Notes: generated from the letters alone by a model not told the origin. A DNA stretch of 39,048 bases from Treponema bryantii (GCA_015061465.1 SUWN01000016.1:1-39048); one strand, 5' to 3'; positions 25,664 to 34,407 are shown, numbered from the stretch's first letter. A program made the numbers and translations.

Positions 25664-26272
25664 TTAATCATCACTAATTTTATGCACTATTTCATCATCG
25701 TCAAATTCTAAAGGTTCTTCATCCTTTACAATTAAATTTTTATTTTTTTGTTGAGCGTAAAAGTAAACAATACAAATCAACGCCAAAAAAATCATAAAAA
25801 GAGGCCCGCCAACGGCAGCAACAACTAAAAATGAAATTTTAATAATCTTGAATGAAAAAAGCATAAAATAAATGCCTAATAAAAATAGAACAAGAGATGG
25901 TAACAAATAACCAAAATTGATTTTTTTATATTTATATAAACCAGAAAGGAAAATAAAAAATCCTGAAGAAATTCCTAAAACTGGCCACCATTGATATACA
26001 GAATAAGGAATGAAATTTTGAATTGCAAGAAGAATTACAAAACCCCAAAACAATAAAAACATTCCTATAAATAAGTGATAAGCTCTTTTAGTAAAAATAA
26101 GTGCAAAAATAATCGTCAAAATTCCTAGAATTATTTGACAAATAGGTAATATTAGTGATGAAAAATTTGGATTATTATTTGCAATAAAGGCTGCACACGC
26201 AAACAAAACCACAAAAAGAATAATTCCCAAAATGGCAAAAACATTCAAAACTTTGATATTAAATTTTTTCAT
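25664..26272 (-). CDS. Multi-spanning membrane protein of unknown function
   Basis: A 202-residue protein that I do not recognise. Six hydrophobic segments follow one another (about 10-30, 38-60, 67-88, 96-112, 121-142 and 147-170), and the C-terminus is acidic and soluble (DEEPLEFDDDEIVHKI). The second to fourth segments (LFIGMFLLFWGFVILL, YQWWPVLGISSGFFIFLSGLY) resemble small DUF-type membrane proteins with a Trp-Trp-Pro motif, as in the LiaF/DUF5668 type, but this is only a resemblance. GGAG precedes the ATG. It shares an operon with the TPR protein, so it may be a partner of it in the envelope. Confidence 0.72.
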   Translation of the reverse strand: MKKFNIKVLNVFAILGIILFVVLFACAAFIANNNPNFSSLILPICQIILGILTIIFALIFTKRAYHLFIGMFLLFWGFVILLAIQNFIPYSVYQWWPVLGISSGFFIFLSGLYKYKKINFGYLLPSLVLFLLGIYFMLFSFKIIKISFLVVAAVGGPLFMIFLALICIVYFYAQQKNKNLIVKDEEPLEFDDDEIVHKISDD

Positions 26273-26364
26273 AAAAGCTCCATCCTCAAAACAAATAAAA
26301 TAAAGAACTTTTCCGTACTATTTTATATGTTAAAATTAATCTTTACAATAACAAATCACTATGC

Positions 26365-26376
26365 TAGATTAATTTT
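26365..26376 (+). promoter_or_regulatory. Promoter of the envelope operon (leaderless type), -10 region
   Basis: The -35 TTTACA (26342-26347) is followed by a 17-base spacer ending in the extended -10 element TGC, then -10 TAGATT (26365-26370). Six bases (AATTTT) then lead to the ATG at 26377. No ribosome site exists between. Confidence 0.55.
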
Positions 26377-27417
26377 ATGAATTTTAAAAAACATTTTTTT
26401 CTATATATATTAATCATTTTATCGTTCATTGGTTGCAAAAAATCGACTGATGAAACACAACCTGAATTCCAACAAGAACAACTTAGAGAAATCCTTACAA
26501 CTCAACAATTAGAACCAAAACAAACTTACGCAATTATAAATCAAATGGCAAACAATCTTTTGGCACAAGAAGATTACCAAGGTGTAATTTTGTTACTTTC
26601 AAATTGGGTAGAAAATAATCCTGAAGACATTTACAATTCGTATTGGTTGTTAATGACAGCTTATTCATATCTTTCTTTAAATGCAGAACCTGTTGCAGAA
26701 TATTATTTTGATAGAATTTTGCAAAAATGCCCTGATTTGTTAGTAAAAGGAAATTCTATCCACTTTATGTGTTTGCAGAATTTAATTCAAATCAGTAATA
26801 ATCCAAGTCACAGAATTAAATATTTTAATGAATTAATTAATCGTTTCCCACAAAACGTAAACACAACTGAATTATATCTTAGACTTGCTATGGAATACGA
26901 AAAAGATTGCCAATGGGAACAAGCTCTAAAAACTTGTGCCTTATTTTTGCAGCAACCAGACGCAACAACAATCCAAATTCCTGGTGAACCTGACGCTTAT
27001 AAAAACGCACGACACCTTGTAGATTTTAATAATTCTTCTAAAGATTGGACTTTTGAAAGTTTGCAGGCGTTAGAGACTGCTGTAAAACGTGCAATCAGAA
27101 ATTATGATTGGCGCGCACTTGATAGATACAAAGCAAAAGTAAATTTCTTTAGTATGTCGTGGCGGCAGAACGAAATGGACGCAAACGCTCAAGAAGAATT
27201 TTCAATGAGAGATTGGATGCAAGGAAATAATAGAGTTCATTACAGCGAAAACCTTGACGAAAGTTCCAATCCAAACGAAGCATATTTAAGAACTTGGGGT
27301 TGGAATAGATACGTTTCTGTTTGGTATTTGTATTTTAGAAAAGTTGATTTTCCACTCGATCCAGATATTCACGGAAATTGGGAATGGGCCGGTATTTACA
27401 TAGGTAACAAATTGTAA
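26377..27417 (+). CDS. Lipoprotein with TPR-like repeats
   Basis: Begins MNFKKHFFLYILIILSFIGCKK, a lipoprotein signal peptide with lipobox F-I-G-Cys (Cys20). The body is helical, with repeat-like units (QTYAIINQMANNLLAQEDYQ, LYLRLAMEYEKDCQWEQALKT) consistent with tetratricopeptide folds. The C-terminal 100 residues (from about FESLQALETAVKRAI) read as a different, aromatic-rich domain containing MSWRQNEMDANAQEEF and the final NWEWAGIYIGNKL. The function is not known. A structural or scaffold role in peptidoglycan or outer-membrane maintenance is plausible from the two following genes, the next of which overlaps its stop by one base. Confidence 0.78.
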   Translation: MNFKKHFFLYILIILSFIGCKKSTDETQPEFQQEQLREILTTQQLEPKQTYAIINQMANNLLAQEDYQGVILLLSNWVENNPEDIYNSYWLLMTAYSYLSLNAEPVAEYYFDRILQKCPDLLVKGNSIHFMCLQNLIQISNNPSHRIKYFNELINRFPQNVNTTELYLRLAMEYEKDCQWEQALKTCALFLQQPDATTIQIPGEPDAYKNARHLVDFNNSSKDWTFESLQALETAVKRAIRNYDWRALDRYKAKVNFFSMSWRQNEMDANAQEEFSMRDWMQGNNRVHYSENLDESSNPNEAYLRTWGWNRYVSVWYLYFRKVDFPLDPDIHGNWEWAGIYIGNKL

Positions 27418-28661
27418 TGAAAAAATTTTTTCTTCTCTGTGTTTTTTTTCTTTTCTCTACAAATTTTATTTTTTGTCAGGAACAAATTTTAGAAGAAACA
27501 AATACCGAAGCGATTTTTCAACAAGAAGATTTCGCAGCTGAAGAAAATTACGAAAAAATCACAACGGAACAAACAACAAAAGAAAAATCAGAAGAAATTG
27601 CTCAAATAACAACTGAAGAACAAATCGAAGAAGAAATTATACAAGACAAACTCCCTGAACCCGCAGAAATTCTTCAAGAAGAAATTCCTTCTCACAAAGA
27701 ATTTACGCTTGGTTTTACAAACCATCCAGAAGTAGAACGTTTTAGAAATTTATATTCATCATCTAGCTGGAAAAAAAAACTATCAAGTGATTTGGAAAAA
27801 GGACTTTCTTACAGAATGTATATTCGCCAAGCACTACAAGAAAAAAATCTTCCGCCAGAATTAGAATATTTACCAATCATCGAATCTAATTATAAAACTT
27901 GGGCAAAATCAAAATCTGGAGCGCTTGGTTTGTGGCAATTCATGGAAAACAGCGTAAAACCTTTTTTAATTCTAAATGATTATGTAGACGAACGTCTTGA
28001 CCCATGGAAAGCAACTGACGCGGCCTTAAAAAAACTCACTGATAATTACAATTATTTTGGTGACTGGCTTCTTGCAATTGCGGCTTACAATTGTGGAGCT
28101 GGCGCATTAACTAGAGCATTAAAAAAATCACCAGAAAAAAACTTTTGGTATTTAGCAGAAAATAAATTAATTCCAACCCAAACAGCAGAATACGTTCCCA
28201 AATTAATTGCCGTTGCAGATTTAGCAATGAACACAGAATTTTACAATATAGATTTGCCAACTCATTCAGAAGAATTTGAACATCTTCACAACGAAAAAAA
28301 TGCAATTTTTGACTACGTAACAGTAAACGCTGCCTATTCAATAAATCAACTTGCAAAAGCAATGCGTTTGGAGCCTGAAACTCTAAAAGAATTAAATCCT
28401 GCGTTTGTAAAAGGAATTACACACCCTTCCCTAAATTCTTCTATTAGACTTCCGCTTGGAACAAAACAAGTTGCGTTAGATGCTCTAAAAAAAATTGAAC
28501 CATACGAATTTCCAATCAAATACAAAGTGGAAAAAGGCGATTCTTTGTGGGGAATTTCTAGAAAACACGGAACTACGGTAGAAGCACTTTGTGAACTAAA
28601 CGGAATTAAAGAAAATGATATATTAAGAATTGGAAAAATACTTTATATTCCTTCCAAATAA
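27417..28661 (+). CDS. MltD-like lytic transglycosylase with LysM domain
   Basis: A secreted murein hydrolase. After a signal peptide (about 1-20) there is a low-complexity Glu/Thr-rich linker of about 70 residues. The GH23 domain of the MltD branch follows: MYIRQALQEKNLPPELEYLP, catalytic Glu in IIESNYKTWAKS, then GALGLWQFM, LDPWKATDAALKKL and IAAYNCGAGAL. The C-terminus holds one LysM module (YKVEKGDSLWGISRKHGTT to ILYIPS), preceded by a weaker LysM-like stretch near VNAAYSINQLAKAMRL. The ATG overlaps the preceding lipoprotein stop (TAATG). MltD in E. coli cleaves glycan strands during wall growth. Confidence 0.9.
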   Translation: MKKFFLLCVFFLFSTNFIFCQEQILEETNTEAIFQQEDFAAEENYEKITTEQTTKEKSEEIAQITTEEQIEEEIIQDKLPEPAEILQEEIPSHKEFTLGFTNHPEVERFRNLYSSSSWKKKLSSDLEKGLSYRMYIRQALQEKNLPPELEYLPIIESNYKTWAKSKSGALGLWQFMENSVKPFLILNDYVDERLDPWKATDAALKKLTDNYNYFGDWLLAIAAYNCGAGALTRALKKSPEKNFWYLAENKLIPTQTAEYVPKLIAVADLAMNTEFYNIDLPTHSEEFEHLHNEKNAIFDYVTVNAAYSINQLAKAMRLEPETLKELNPAFVKGITHPSLNSSIRLPLGTKQVALDALKKIEPYEFPIKYKVEKGDSLWGISRKHGTTVEALCELNGIKENDILRIGKILYIPSK

Positions 28662-28676
28662 TCCGATAAACAAGTG

Positions 28677-30017
28677 ATGAAAACTAAATTTTTTGCAATT
28701 ATCAATTTTTTATTTATATATTTGAATTTTTCACTTTTTTCGCAACAAGCGTTGGTAGAATCAACAAGCAGCATAAATTGGATTACTCGCGATTTTGTTT
28801 CAAAAATGTCGCTTGATACAAAAGCGGCAAACATTCAGTTGCCCTCTGGTAAAAAAAAGGCATCTTCGATTGTAAAAACAAAAATGCCACAATTAATTCA
28901 CACACCGCTTTTGTCACTTTATTCTGATTCGAATTACACTTTGAGCGACGAAATTGTTCGAGAAAATTTATCTTTGGATGAAGTTTTGGATTTTATTACA
29001 AACGGATATAAAACTCCGGACGTTTTTACAAGCGATGCAAAAAAATTAAATTCTACAAACACAACGAACGTAAACGAAATTGGAAAAAATCTTGTAAAAC
29101 ATTCAGTTTCATACGTTCCAGACCAACCAATTGATTTTGTTCCAACACGAAAATTCACCGGAATTATTATAGATGCACGTGGATTATTACCAATTCACGG
29201 AGAATATATTAGCGAACAAGTAAATCCTTGTTTTTTTCCACAAATTTACGACGATAAAATGAATTTGATTTTTGAAAAAAACATGGTTCACCCCGAAATT
29301 ATAAAAAAAGACGGACTTGTTTCTTATCATTATTCACAAGACATTTCTCTTTACGAAGAAAAAGTTGGTGTAGATCCTCTTTATATAAAAGCAAAAAAAG
29401 TTTTTGGAAGAAACCGCACTGACCCAATTATTAGTCGTGAAGATGCGCTCAAAATTCTTTCTGAAAAAGCAAACATCGAATTAATCAAACAAGGCAAAAT
29501 TGTTATTCTGCTTGATAAAGAAAATTTGATTTATGATATTTCTGTTCCAGAAAAGGACGAAAATTATTATGTAAAATATAACAAAGTAAAAGAATATTTC
29601 TTTGAAAATAAAATTCCTGTAAATGTTGTAGATAATATTGAAGGAATTCGTTTTGAAGTTAAATTAAATTTTTATCCAGATTCGCCAGAGTTACTTCCAC
29701 AAGAGAAAGGGCGTATAGAAGCTATTGCAAACCAACTAAAAAATCTTTTAATTGATGATGGTTACACGATTCTTGTTGAAGGACACACTGCTGATGTAGG
29801 AAAACCTGTCGGACAATTGAACCTCTCTATAGAAAGAACTCGCACCGTTATGAACGCGCTAATTGGTCAAGGAATTGAAGAAAGCTTGTTCTCTTACAAG
29901 GGCTACGGCGGAACTGATCCAATCGCAGAAAATGATTCGGAAGAAGGTCGTGCACAAAATAGACGTGTTTACATCACCGCACGTCCAAGAGCGACTTATA
30001 TTCAAAGAGACTGGTAA
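28677..30017 (+). CDS. OmpA-family peptidoglycan-binding protein
   Basis: An exported protein (signal peptide about 1-22) whose last 110 residues form an OmpA-like domain: ILVEGHTADVG, NLSIERTRTVMNALIGQG, YKGYGGTDPIAEN and EGRAQNRRVYI, including the Asp and Arg that bind meso-diaminopimelate or the local ornithine-type peptide. The upstream 300 residues have no motif I recognise but contain repeated beta-like stretches such as TGIIIDARGLLP, which could be a periplasmic adhesin or ring-like domain. The ATG at 28677 follows an in-frame GTG; the distance to the upstream stop is 15 bases, consistent with operon coupling. It ends one base before the convergent cyclase gene, with no terminator between. 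Confidence 0.87.
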   Translation: MKTKFFAIINFLFIYLNFSLFSQQALVESTSSINWITRDFVSKMSLDTKAANIQLPSGKKKASSIVKTKMPQLIHTPLLSLYSDSNYTLSDEIVRENLSLDEVLDFITNGYKTPDVFTSDAKKLNSTNTTNVNEIGKNLVKHSVSYVPDQPIDFVPTRKFTGIIIDARGLLPIHGEYISEQVNPCFFPQIYDDKMNLIFEKNMVHPEIIKKDGLVSYHYSQDISLYEEKVGVDPLYIKAKKVFGRNRTDPIISREDALKILSEKANIELIKQGKIVILLDKENLIYDISVPEKDENYYVKYNKVKEYFFENKIPVNVVDNIEGIRFEVKLNFYPDSPELLPQEKGRIEAIANQLKNLLIDDGYTILVEGHTADVGKPVGQLNLSIERTRTVMNALIGQGIEESLFSYKGYGGTDPIAENDSEEGRAQNRRVYITARPRATYIQRDW

Positions 30018-30018
30018 A

Positions 30019-32004
30019 TCAATTATTTTGTAATTCTTTTTTGCGTCGCTTTTCAAAATAAAGATTTGAATCCGCTTCGGCCAATAACGGTGTAATACTG
30101 TAACCTACGTTTTTATGAGGATATTCTACGTATCCCAAACTTATAGAGACGGCAAATGGAGAATTATTTTTTTCTTTCCATTCAATACAATCTTTTTCTA
30201 TCGATTTTTTTATACTTTCAAAAGTTTTGATATTTAGCCCCGGACAAACAAGTGCAAATTCATCACCTGCAATTCTTGCCAAAATATCCATACTTCTAAA
30301 ATTCTTTTTCAAAATTTTTGATTGTGCAATAATCGCTGTATCTCCGGCTTCGTGCCCATATCTATCATTAATTCGTTTTAAACCGTCCATATCTGCATAA
30401 ATCACAAGACCTGACATTTGCATAGATTCAGAAAGATTTAATGACGCTTGACCTAATTCTATCAATCCACGTCTGTTTTTTAAACCTGTAAGTTCATCTG
30501 TATGAGCAATCAAATCCAACTGAACCGCGCGATTACTAATAAGTTCTTGTTCCCGTCTAATTTTGGAGAATGCAAACACAGAATCTAACTGAGCAGAAAT
30601 AGATTTTGCAATTAATCCATAAACAGCACGGTCCAAATTTCCTCTGCGTACAACAATATATCCAAGTTGAAGTTGTCTATGAAACAATGCAATAACAATT
30701 AATCCGTCAGGAGTTTCAGAAATACAATTTGGCGGAAGTATATGATTTTTTGGATTAAATTCTATAGGACGCTCTTGTGAATCTGAAAAAACATTCATTT
30801 CAGCATCAAAATACGAAATTAAATAAGCATTTTGTGGCAACGAAAAATATTCAAATCTTTCTTTTTCTTTTATTGGAGCTTCATACATTACAACAGCAGC
30901 AGCTTTTATTCCAAAAGACAAAAATACATTGTTTAAACCACCTCTAAAACTATCTAATTGCATATCATTTTGAATATCTGCATAAATAGAAGCGGCATAA
31001 TATAATTGGGAACGTCTTAAAAACCATTCTGCAATAATTTCTTTATAAGAACTGTCATTAGAAACATTTACTTCGTTTGTCAAATTATCTGATGGATAAA
31101 AATCTGAAACATTATATTTTTCGCAAGATTGACGTAAAACTGTATTTGCTTTTACTTCTTGAACAATAGGAACATCAAAACCTTGTATCAAACTAAAAAC
31201 ACTTTCGCCAGCTTTATAACCTTGCAATTGCAAACTTTGGTTTACACTTGTTAAAGTTGGAGAAAAGAATGCTGCTCGTTCAGAATCATCAAAGCCTGTA
31301 ACAATTACTTCTTTTGGAACTGAAATATTATTTTGATTACAAAAATCCATACAACCAAATGCCATATCATCGTTCAAACAAACAATTGCATCCAAGTCAA
31401 GTGATTTTTGCTTTTGATAATATTTTTCAACAGCAAGATACGCCTTTGTATAAGAAAAATCTTCTTCCCAAAAAACAACCGAAGAAAGAGGAATATTATA
31501 TGATTGTAAAACTTCTTTAAAAATATTTGTTCGTTCGATTACTTCAGCAGAATTAGATTTTACACCCATTAATCCAAATCTTCTACAATGTTGTTTTTCT
31601 ATTAAAAATTTGATTAATTCAGAAAAAGCATCTTTACAATCGACAACTAATGATGGAATTTGTGGTAATTGTGATGAAATATTAACAAGCGGTAACGAAA
31701 AATATTTCTTTAAATAAGAAACAAATTCTTCTTTTGTAAATGAATGAAACTGACCGCCAGAAGTAATTACAACTCCATCCAAATTATTTTGAGTTATAAA
31801 AGAAGCCGCTGCAACGTATTGATAATTAAATGTAGTATCAACATTTTTTATTTCTCCAACAAAAAATATATACAGAGAAATTCCTTTTGTTTTACAAAAA
31901 GTTGATACTCCTTTTATTAAACTATCTGAGTATTCTGATTCTAAATAATCTACCAAAAGACCTATACGTATTTTACTCTCCAATTTCCTACCCTTAAAAA
32001 ACAT
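30019..32004 (-). CDS. LacI-type ligand sensor fused to a diguanylate cyclase
   Basis: A cytoplasmic three-part protein of 661 residues. Residues about 10-300 form a periplasmic-binding-like fold of the LacI/GalR repressor class (KIRIGLLVDYLESEYSDSLI, DAIVCLNDDMAFGCMDF, VTGFDDSERAAFFSPTLTSV). The LacI DNA-binding domain is missing. A GAF-like middle region covers about 325-490. The GGDEF domain starts at HTDELTGLKNRRGL and has the active-site variant AGDEF in RIAGDEFALVC, with an inhibitory c-di-GMP site RSMD five residues before it. It should make c-di-GMP under control of a small ligand, perhaps a sugar. The ATG at 32002-32004 is preceded by a -10 box nine bases upstream and no ribosome site. 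Confidence 0.85.
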   Translation of the reverse strand: MFFKGRKLESKIRIGLLVDYLESEYSDSLIKGVSTFCKTKGISLYIFFVGEIKNVDTTFNYQYVAAASFITQNNLDGVVITSGGQFHSFTKEEFVSYLKKYFSLPLVNISSQLPQIPSLVVDCKDAFSELIKFLIEKQHCRRFGLMGVKSNSAEVIERTNIFKEVLQSYNIPLSSVVFWEEDFSYTKAYLAVEKYYQKQKSLDLDAIVCLNDDMAFGCMDFCNQNNISVPKEVIVTGFDDSERAAFFSPTLTSVNQSLQLQGYKAGESVFSLIQGFDVPIVQEVKANTVLRQSCEKYNVSDFYPSDNLTNEVNVSNDSSYKEIIAEWFLRRSQLYYAASIYADIQNDMQLDSFRGGLNNVFLSFGIKAAAVVMYEAPIKEKERFEYFSLPQNAYLISYFDAEMNVFSDSQERPIEFNPKNHILPPNCISETPDGLIVIALFHRQLQLGYIVVRRGNLDRAVYGLIAKSISAQLDSVFAFSKIRREQELISNRAVQLDLIAHTDELTGLKNRRGLIELGQASLNLSESMQMSGLVIYADMDGLKRINDRYGHEAGDTAIIAQSKILKKNFRSMDILARIAGDEFALVCPGLNIKTFESIKKSIEKDCIEWKEKNNSPFAVSISLGYVEYPHKNVGYSITPLLAEADSNLYFEKRRKKELQNN

Positions 32005-32013
32005 ATACAATTA

Positions 32014-32041
32014 ATTATACAGCAAATTTTCAATTTGTCAT
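32014..32041 (-). promoter_or_regulatory. Predicted promoter of the sensor-cyclase gene
   Basis: On the minus strand: -35 ATGACA (32036-32041), 16-base spacer, consensus -10 TATAAT (32014-32019), nine bases before the chosen ATG and three before an in-frame TTG. The leader would be two bases or none. The -35 overlaps the helicase gene's stop. Confidence 0.45.
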
Positions 32042-34257
32042 TAATCTTTTATCAAAGTTATTGAATTTGAATTAAATTCTGGTAAAAATTTCTTTTTATA
32101 GCCTGTTTCAAATTGAACTTCGATTACAAAATTTTCTCCATTTAATTGTCTATTAATAACAACTCCGTAGCCCCAATCATCGCTATAAACTTTAGAACCT
32201 TTTTTCCACTCTTGAGCCAATTCTGATTTTTCTCCCCAATCTTCGCTTTCGGCAGAATATGAATTGTAAAAATTAAAGCTGGAATTTTGTCCAAAACCGT
32301 ATGGCTGTTGTCCAATAATTTTTAACGATGAAGCAACTTCTTTTAAGAAAACACTTGGGCGCGTAAATTGTAACGTTCCATACATAAATCTTTTTGCAGA
32401 TGAAGTAAGATAAAGTTCATCTTTTGCTCGAGTAACGCCAACATAAAAAAGACGTCTTTCTTCTTCCAAATCTGCGCCAACTTTATTTTGCCACGGGAAA
32501 ACATCTTCTTCCATGCCTGTAATAATTACTTTCTTATATTCAAGACCTTTTGTATTATGCAGAGTAATTAAAGTTACTGCGTTATTCACATCAGTTGTAT
32601 TTTCGGCGTCCATGCTTCTATCCAAATTGATTGAATCCAAAAACTCAGTCAAACCTTGAATCGAACATTCATACATCGCCGCTCCGTTAACTAACTCTTG
32701 TAAGTTTGCAATTCTTTGGGTTCCATCAATTTCGTCCTGAGATTTATGATATTCGTCTAGCCCAAAATCTTGAATTATTCGTTGAACAAAATCCGAAAGT
32801 TTTTGTTCCGTATTAAAACTTTCTAAAACAGTTTTGAACGTCTTTGTGAAATTTTCTATACTTTCGCGGGCTTTTTTTGCAAAAGAACTCGCTATATTTT
32901 GTGCCGTTTGAACTAAATCTTCATACACAATTTGAATTTGACCTTCTTCATCTTCCTGATATCTAATTGCTGTTTCTAAGATTTTATCTTGCGTTTTTTC
33001 ACCAATTCCACGACTTGGTTTATTAATAATTCTTCTAAATGAAATTTCATCTTTTGGATTTGCACATAACGATAAATAAGCCAAAGCATCTTTTATTTCT
33101 TCACGTTGATAGAATTTTAATGAACCTACTACAACATATGGAATTTTTTTATGAATAAATTCTTTTTCAAAACCTAACGATTGCGCATTCGTTCTGTATA
33201 AAATTGCCCAATCCGAATAAGAATCTCCTTTTTCTACAGATTTTCTTATTACTTCAGAAACAAACCGAACTTCGCCTTCTTGATCTGGCAAAAAAGCAAG
33301 AACTGGCATTTTTCCGTCCCCACGCGCCGAAATTAGATTTTTTCCAAGTCTATCAACGTTATTTTTTACAACTAAACTTGCTGTTTGCAAAATTTTTGAC
33401 GTAGAGCGATAATTTGTTTCCAATTTTATAATATCTGTGTTTGGAAATTTCTCTGGAAACGTAAGAATATTTTGAACTTCCGCGCCTCTAAAATGATAAA
33501 TCGACTGGTCATCATCACCAACGACGCAAACATAAGAATCATTTTTTTCTTTTACACCAGAAATTTCTTGTAACAATCTATATTGCGCAATATTTGAATC
33601 TTGATACTCGTCCACCATTATTACTTTAAAGCGATTATGAATATAACGCGCCACATTTGGATTTTCTTGCAAAACTTTTACAGGCAACATGATTAAATCG
33701 CCAAAATCGACGTTTCCTGTAGCAGCTAATCTTTTTTGATACGCTGAATAAACTTCGTTCAAATCAAAATCACTATGAATGCAAGACAAATCATCTTCTG
33801 GAAATAAACAATAATCTTTTGCCAACGCAATTTGTTTTGCTGCAATATTTGCTTCTTTTAGCGACAACGACGGAACCGCTTTTCTTATTAAAACAGCCAT
33901 ATCATCGTCATCATAAACTGTAAAATTTGGCTCAACACCAATTGTGTCAGAATATTGACGTAAAAACCAAGAACCAAAGGAGTGAAACGTTCTGATTTGC
34001 GCAAATGATGATTCTGGTTCAATAGCAATTGCTCGCTCTCGCATTTCGTTTGCGGCTTTTTTTGTAAATGTAACAGATAAAATTGAAGAAGGATTTACAT
34101 TTTTTTGATTAATTAAATACGCAATTTTTGTTGTGATAACTCTAGTTTTTCCAGAACCTGCTCCAGCCAAAATCAACAAAGGATTATTTTCATGAATAAC
34201 TGCGGCTTTTTGTTCAGGATTTAAAACATCCAAATATTCTTGCATAGATTTTTGCAT
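32041..34257 (-). CDS. UvrD/PcrA-type 3'-5' DNA helicase
   Basis: A superfamily 1A helicase for repair and clearing of stalled complexes. Motifs in order: Q-motif LNPEQKAAV, Walker A AGAGSGKTR, Ia SVTFTKKAANEM, II MVDEYQDSN, III GDDDQSIYHFRGA, IV LETNYRST, V TLHNTKGLEYKKVI and VI RRLFYVGVTRAKDEL. The C-terminal module GSKVYSDDWGYGVVINRQ is the Tudor-like RNA-polymerase-binding domain of PcrA, favouring PcrA over Rep. I chose the ATG at 34255-34257; the longer open frame upstream lacks a ribosome site and encodes an unlikely hydrophobic leader. Another ATG four codons later is possible. The -10 box ends six bases before the chosen ATG. Confidence 0.93.
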   Translation of the reverse strand: MQKSMQEYLDVLNPEQKAAVIHENNPLLILAGAGSGKTRVITTKIAYLINQKNVNPSSILSVTFTKKAANEMRERAIAIEPESSFAQIRTFHSFGSWFLRQYSDTIGVEPNFTVYDDDDMAVLIRKAVPSLSLKEANIAAKQIALAKDYCLFPEDDLSCIHSDFDLNEVYSAYQKRLAATGNVDFGDLIMLPVKVLQENPNVARYIHNRFKVIMVDEYQDSNIAQYRLLQEISGVKEKNDSYVCVVGDDDQSIYHFRGAEVQNILTFPEKFPNTDIIKLETNYRSTSKILQTASLVVKNNVDRLGKNLISARGDGKMPVLAFLPDQEGEVRFVSEVIRKSVEKGDSYSDWAILYRTNAQSLGFEKEFIHKKIPYVVVGSLKFYQREEIKDALAYLSLCANPKDEISFRRIINKPSRGIGEKTQDKILETAIRYQEDEEGQIQIVYEDLVQTAQNIASSFAKKARESIENFTKTFKTVLESFNTEQKLSDFVQRIIQDFGLDEYHKSQDEIDGTQRIANLQELVNGAAMYECSIQGLTEFLDSINLDRSMDAENTTDVNNAVTLITLHNTKGLEYKKVIITGMEEDVFPWQNKVGADLEEERRLFYVGVTRAKDELYLTSSAKRFMYGTLQFTRPSVFLKEVASSLKIIGQQPYGFGQNSSFNFYNSYSAESEDWGEKSELAQEWKKGSKVYSDDWGYGVVINRQLNGENFVIEVQFETGYKKKFLPEFNSNSITLIKD

Positions 34258-34263
34258 AAATAA

Positions 34264-34292
34264 AATATAAACGATATGAATAAAATAAACAA
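34264..34292 (-). promoter_or_regulatory. Predicted promoter of the helicase gene (leaderless type)
   Basis: On the minus strand: -35 TTGTTT (34287-34292), 17-base spacer, -10 TATATT (34264-34269), then TTATTT and the ATG at 34255-34257. No Shine-Dalgarno sequence is available. Confidence 0.5.
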
Positions 34293-34326
34293 TTATGATA
34301 TATTTAGTGTATAATATTAATGTTAG

Positions 34327-34407
34327 CCCAGATAGGAAAGGCTGCTTGCAGGCCACCGCAGCGATTTACGCGAGGAGGCTGAGCGTTAGCGAACCTTGGA
34401 TAGCTGG
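34327..34407 (+). other. GC-rich folded element in the ilvD leader
   Basis: About 80 bases of visibly GC-rich sequence in an otherwise AT-rich spacer. An outer stem pairs 34328-34331 with 34404-34407, continues 34333-34334 with 34401-34402 and 34338-34341 with 34394-34397, with purine mismatches between. Inside are hairpins 34353-34363/34369-34378 (eight pairs with small bulges, loop ATTTA) and 34384-34385/34390-34391. A TATAAT at 34310-34315 just upstream could start a transcript that includes it and ends at the GGAG of ilvD. It might be a cis-regulatory leader, a small RNA, or a dispersed palindromic repeat. It does not match a riboswitch class that I know. Confidence 0.45.

Noticed and set aside
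34258..34356. A 33-residue hydrophobic extension of the helicase
   Set aside because: It lies over the promoter, has no ribosome site and does not match PcrA/UvrD N-termini.
34320..34382. A 20-codon open frame (MLAQIGKAACRPPQRFTRGG) in the ilvD leader, considered as an attenuation leader peptide
   Set aside because: It has no ribosome site and only one Leu and one Ile, so it would not sense branched-chain amino acids; it simply crosses the folded element.
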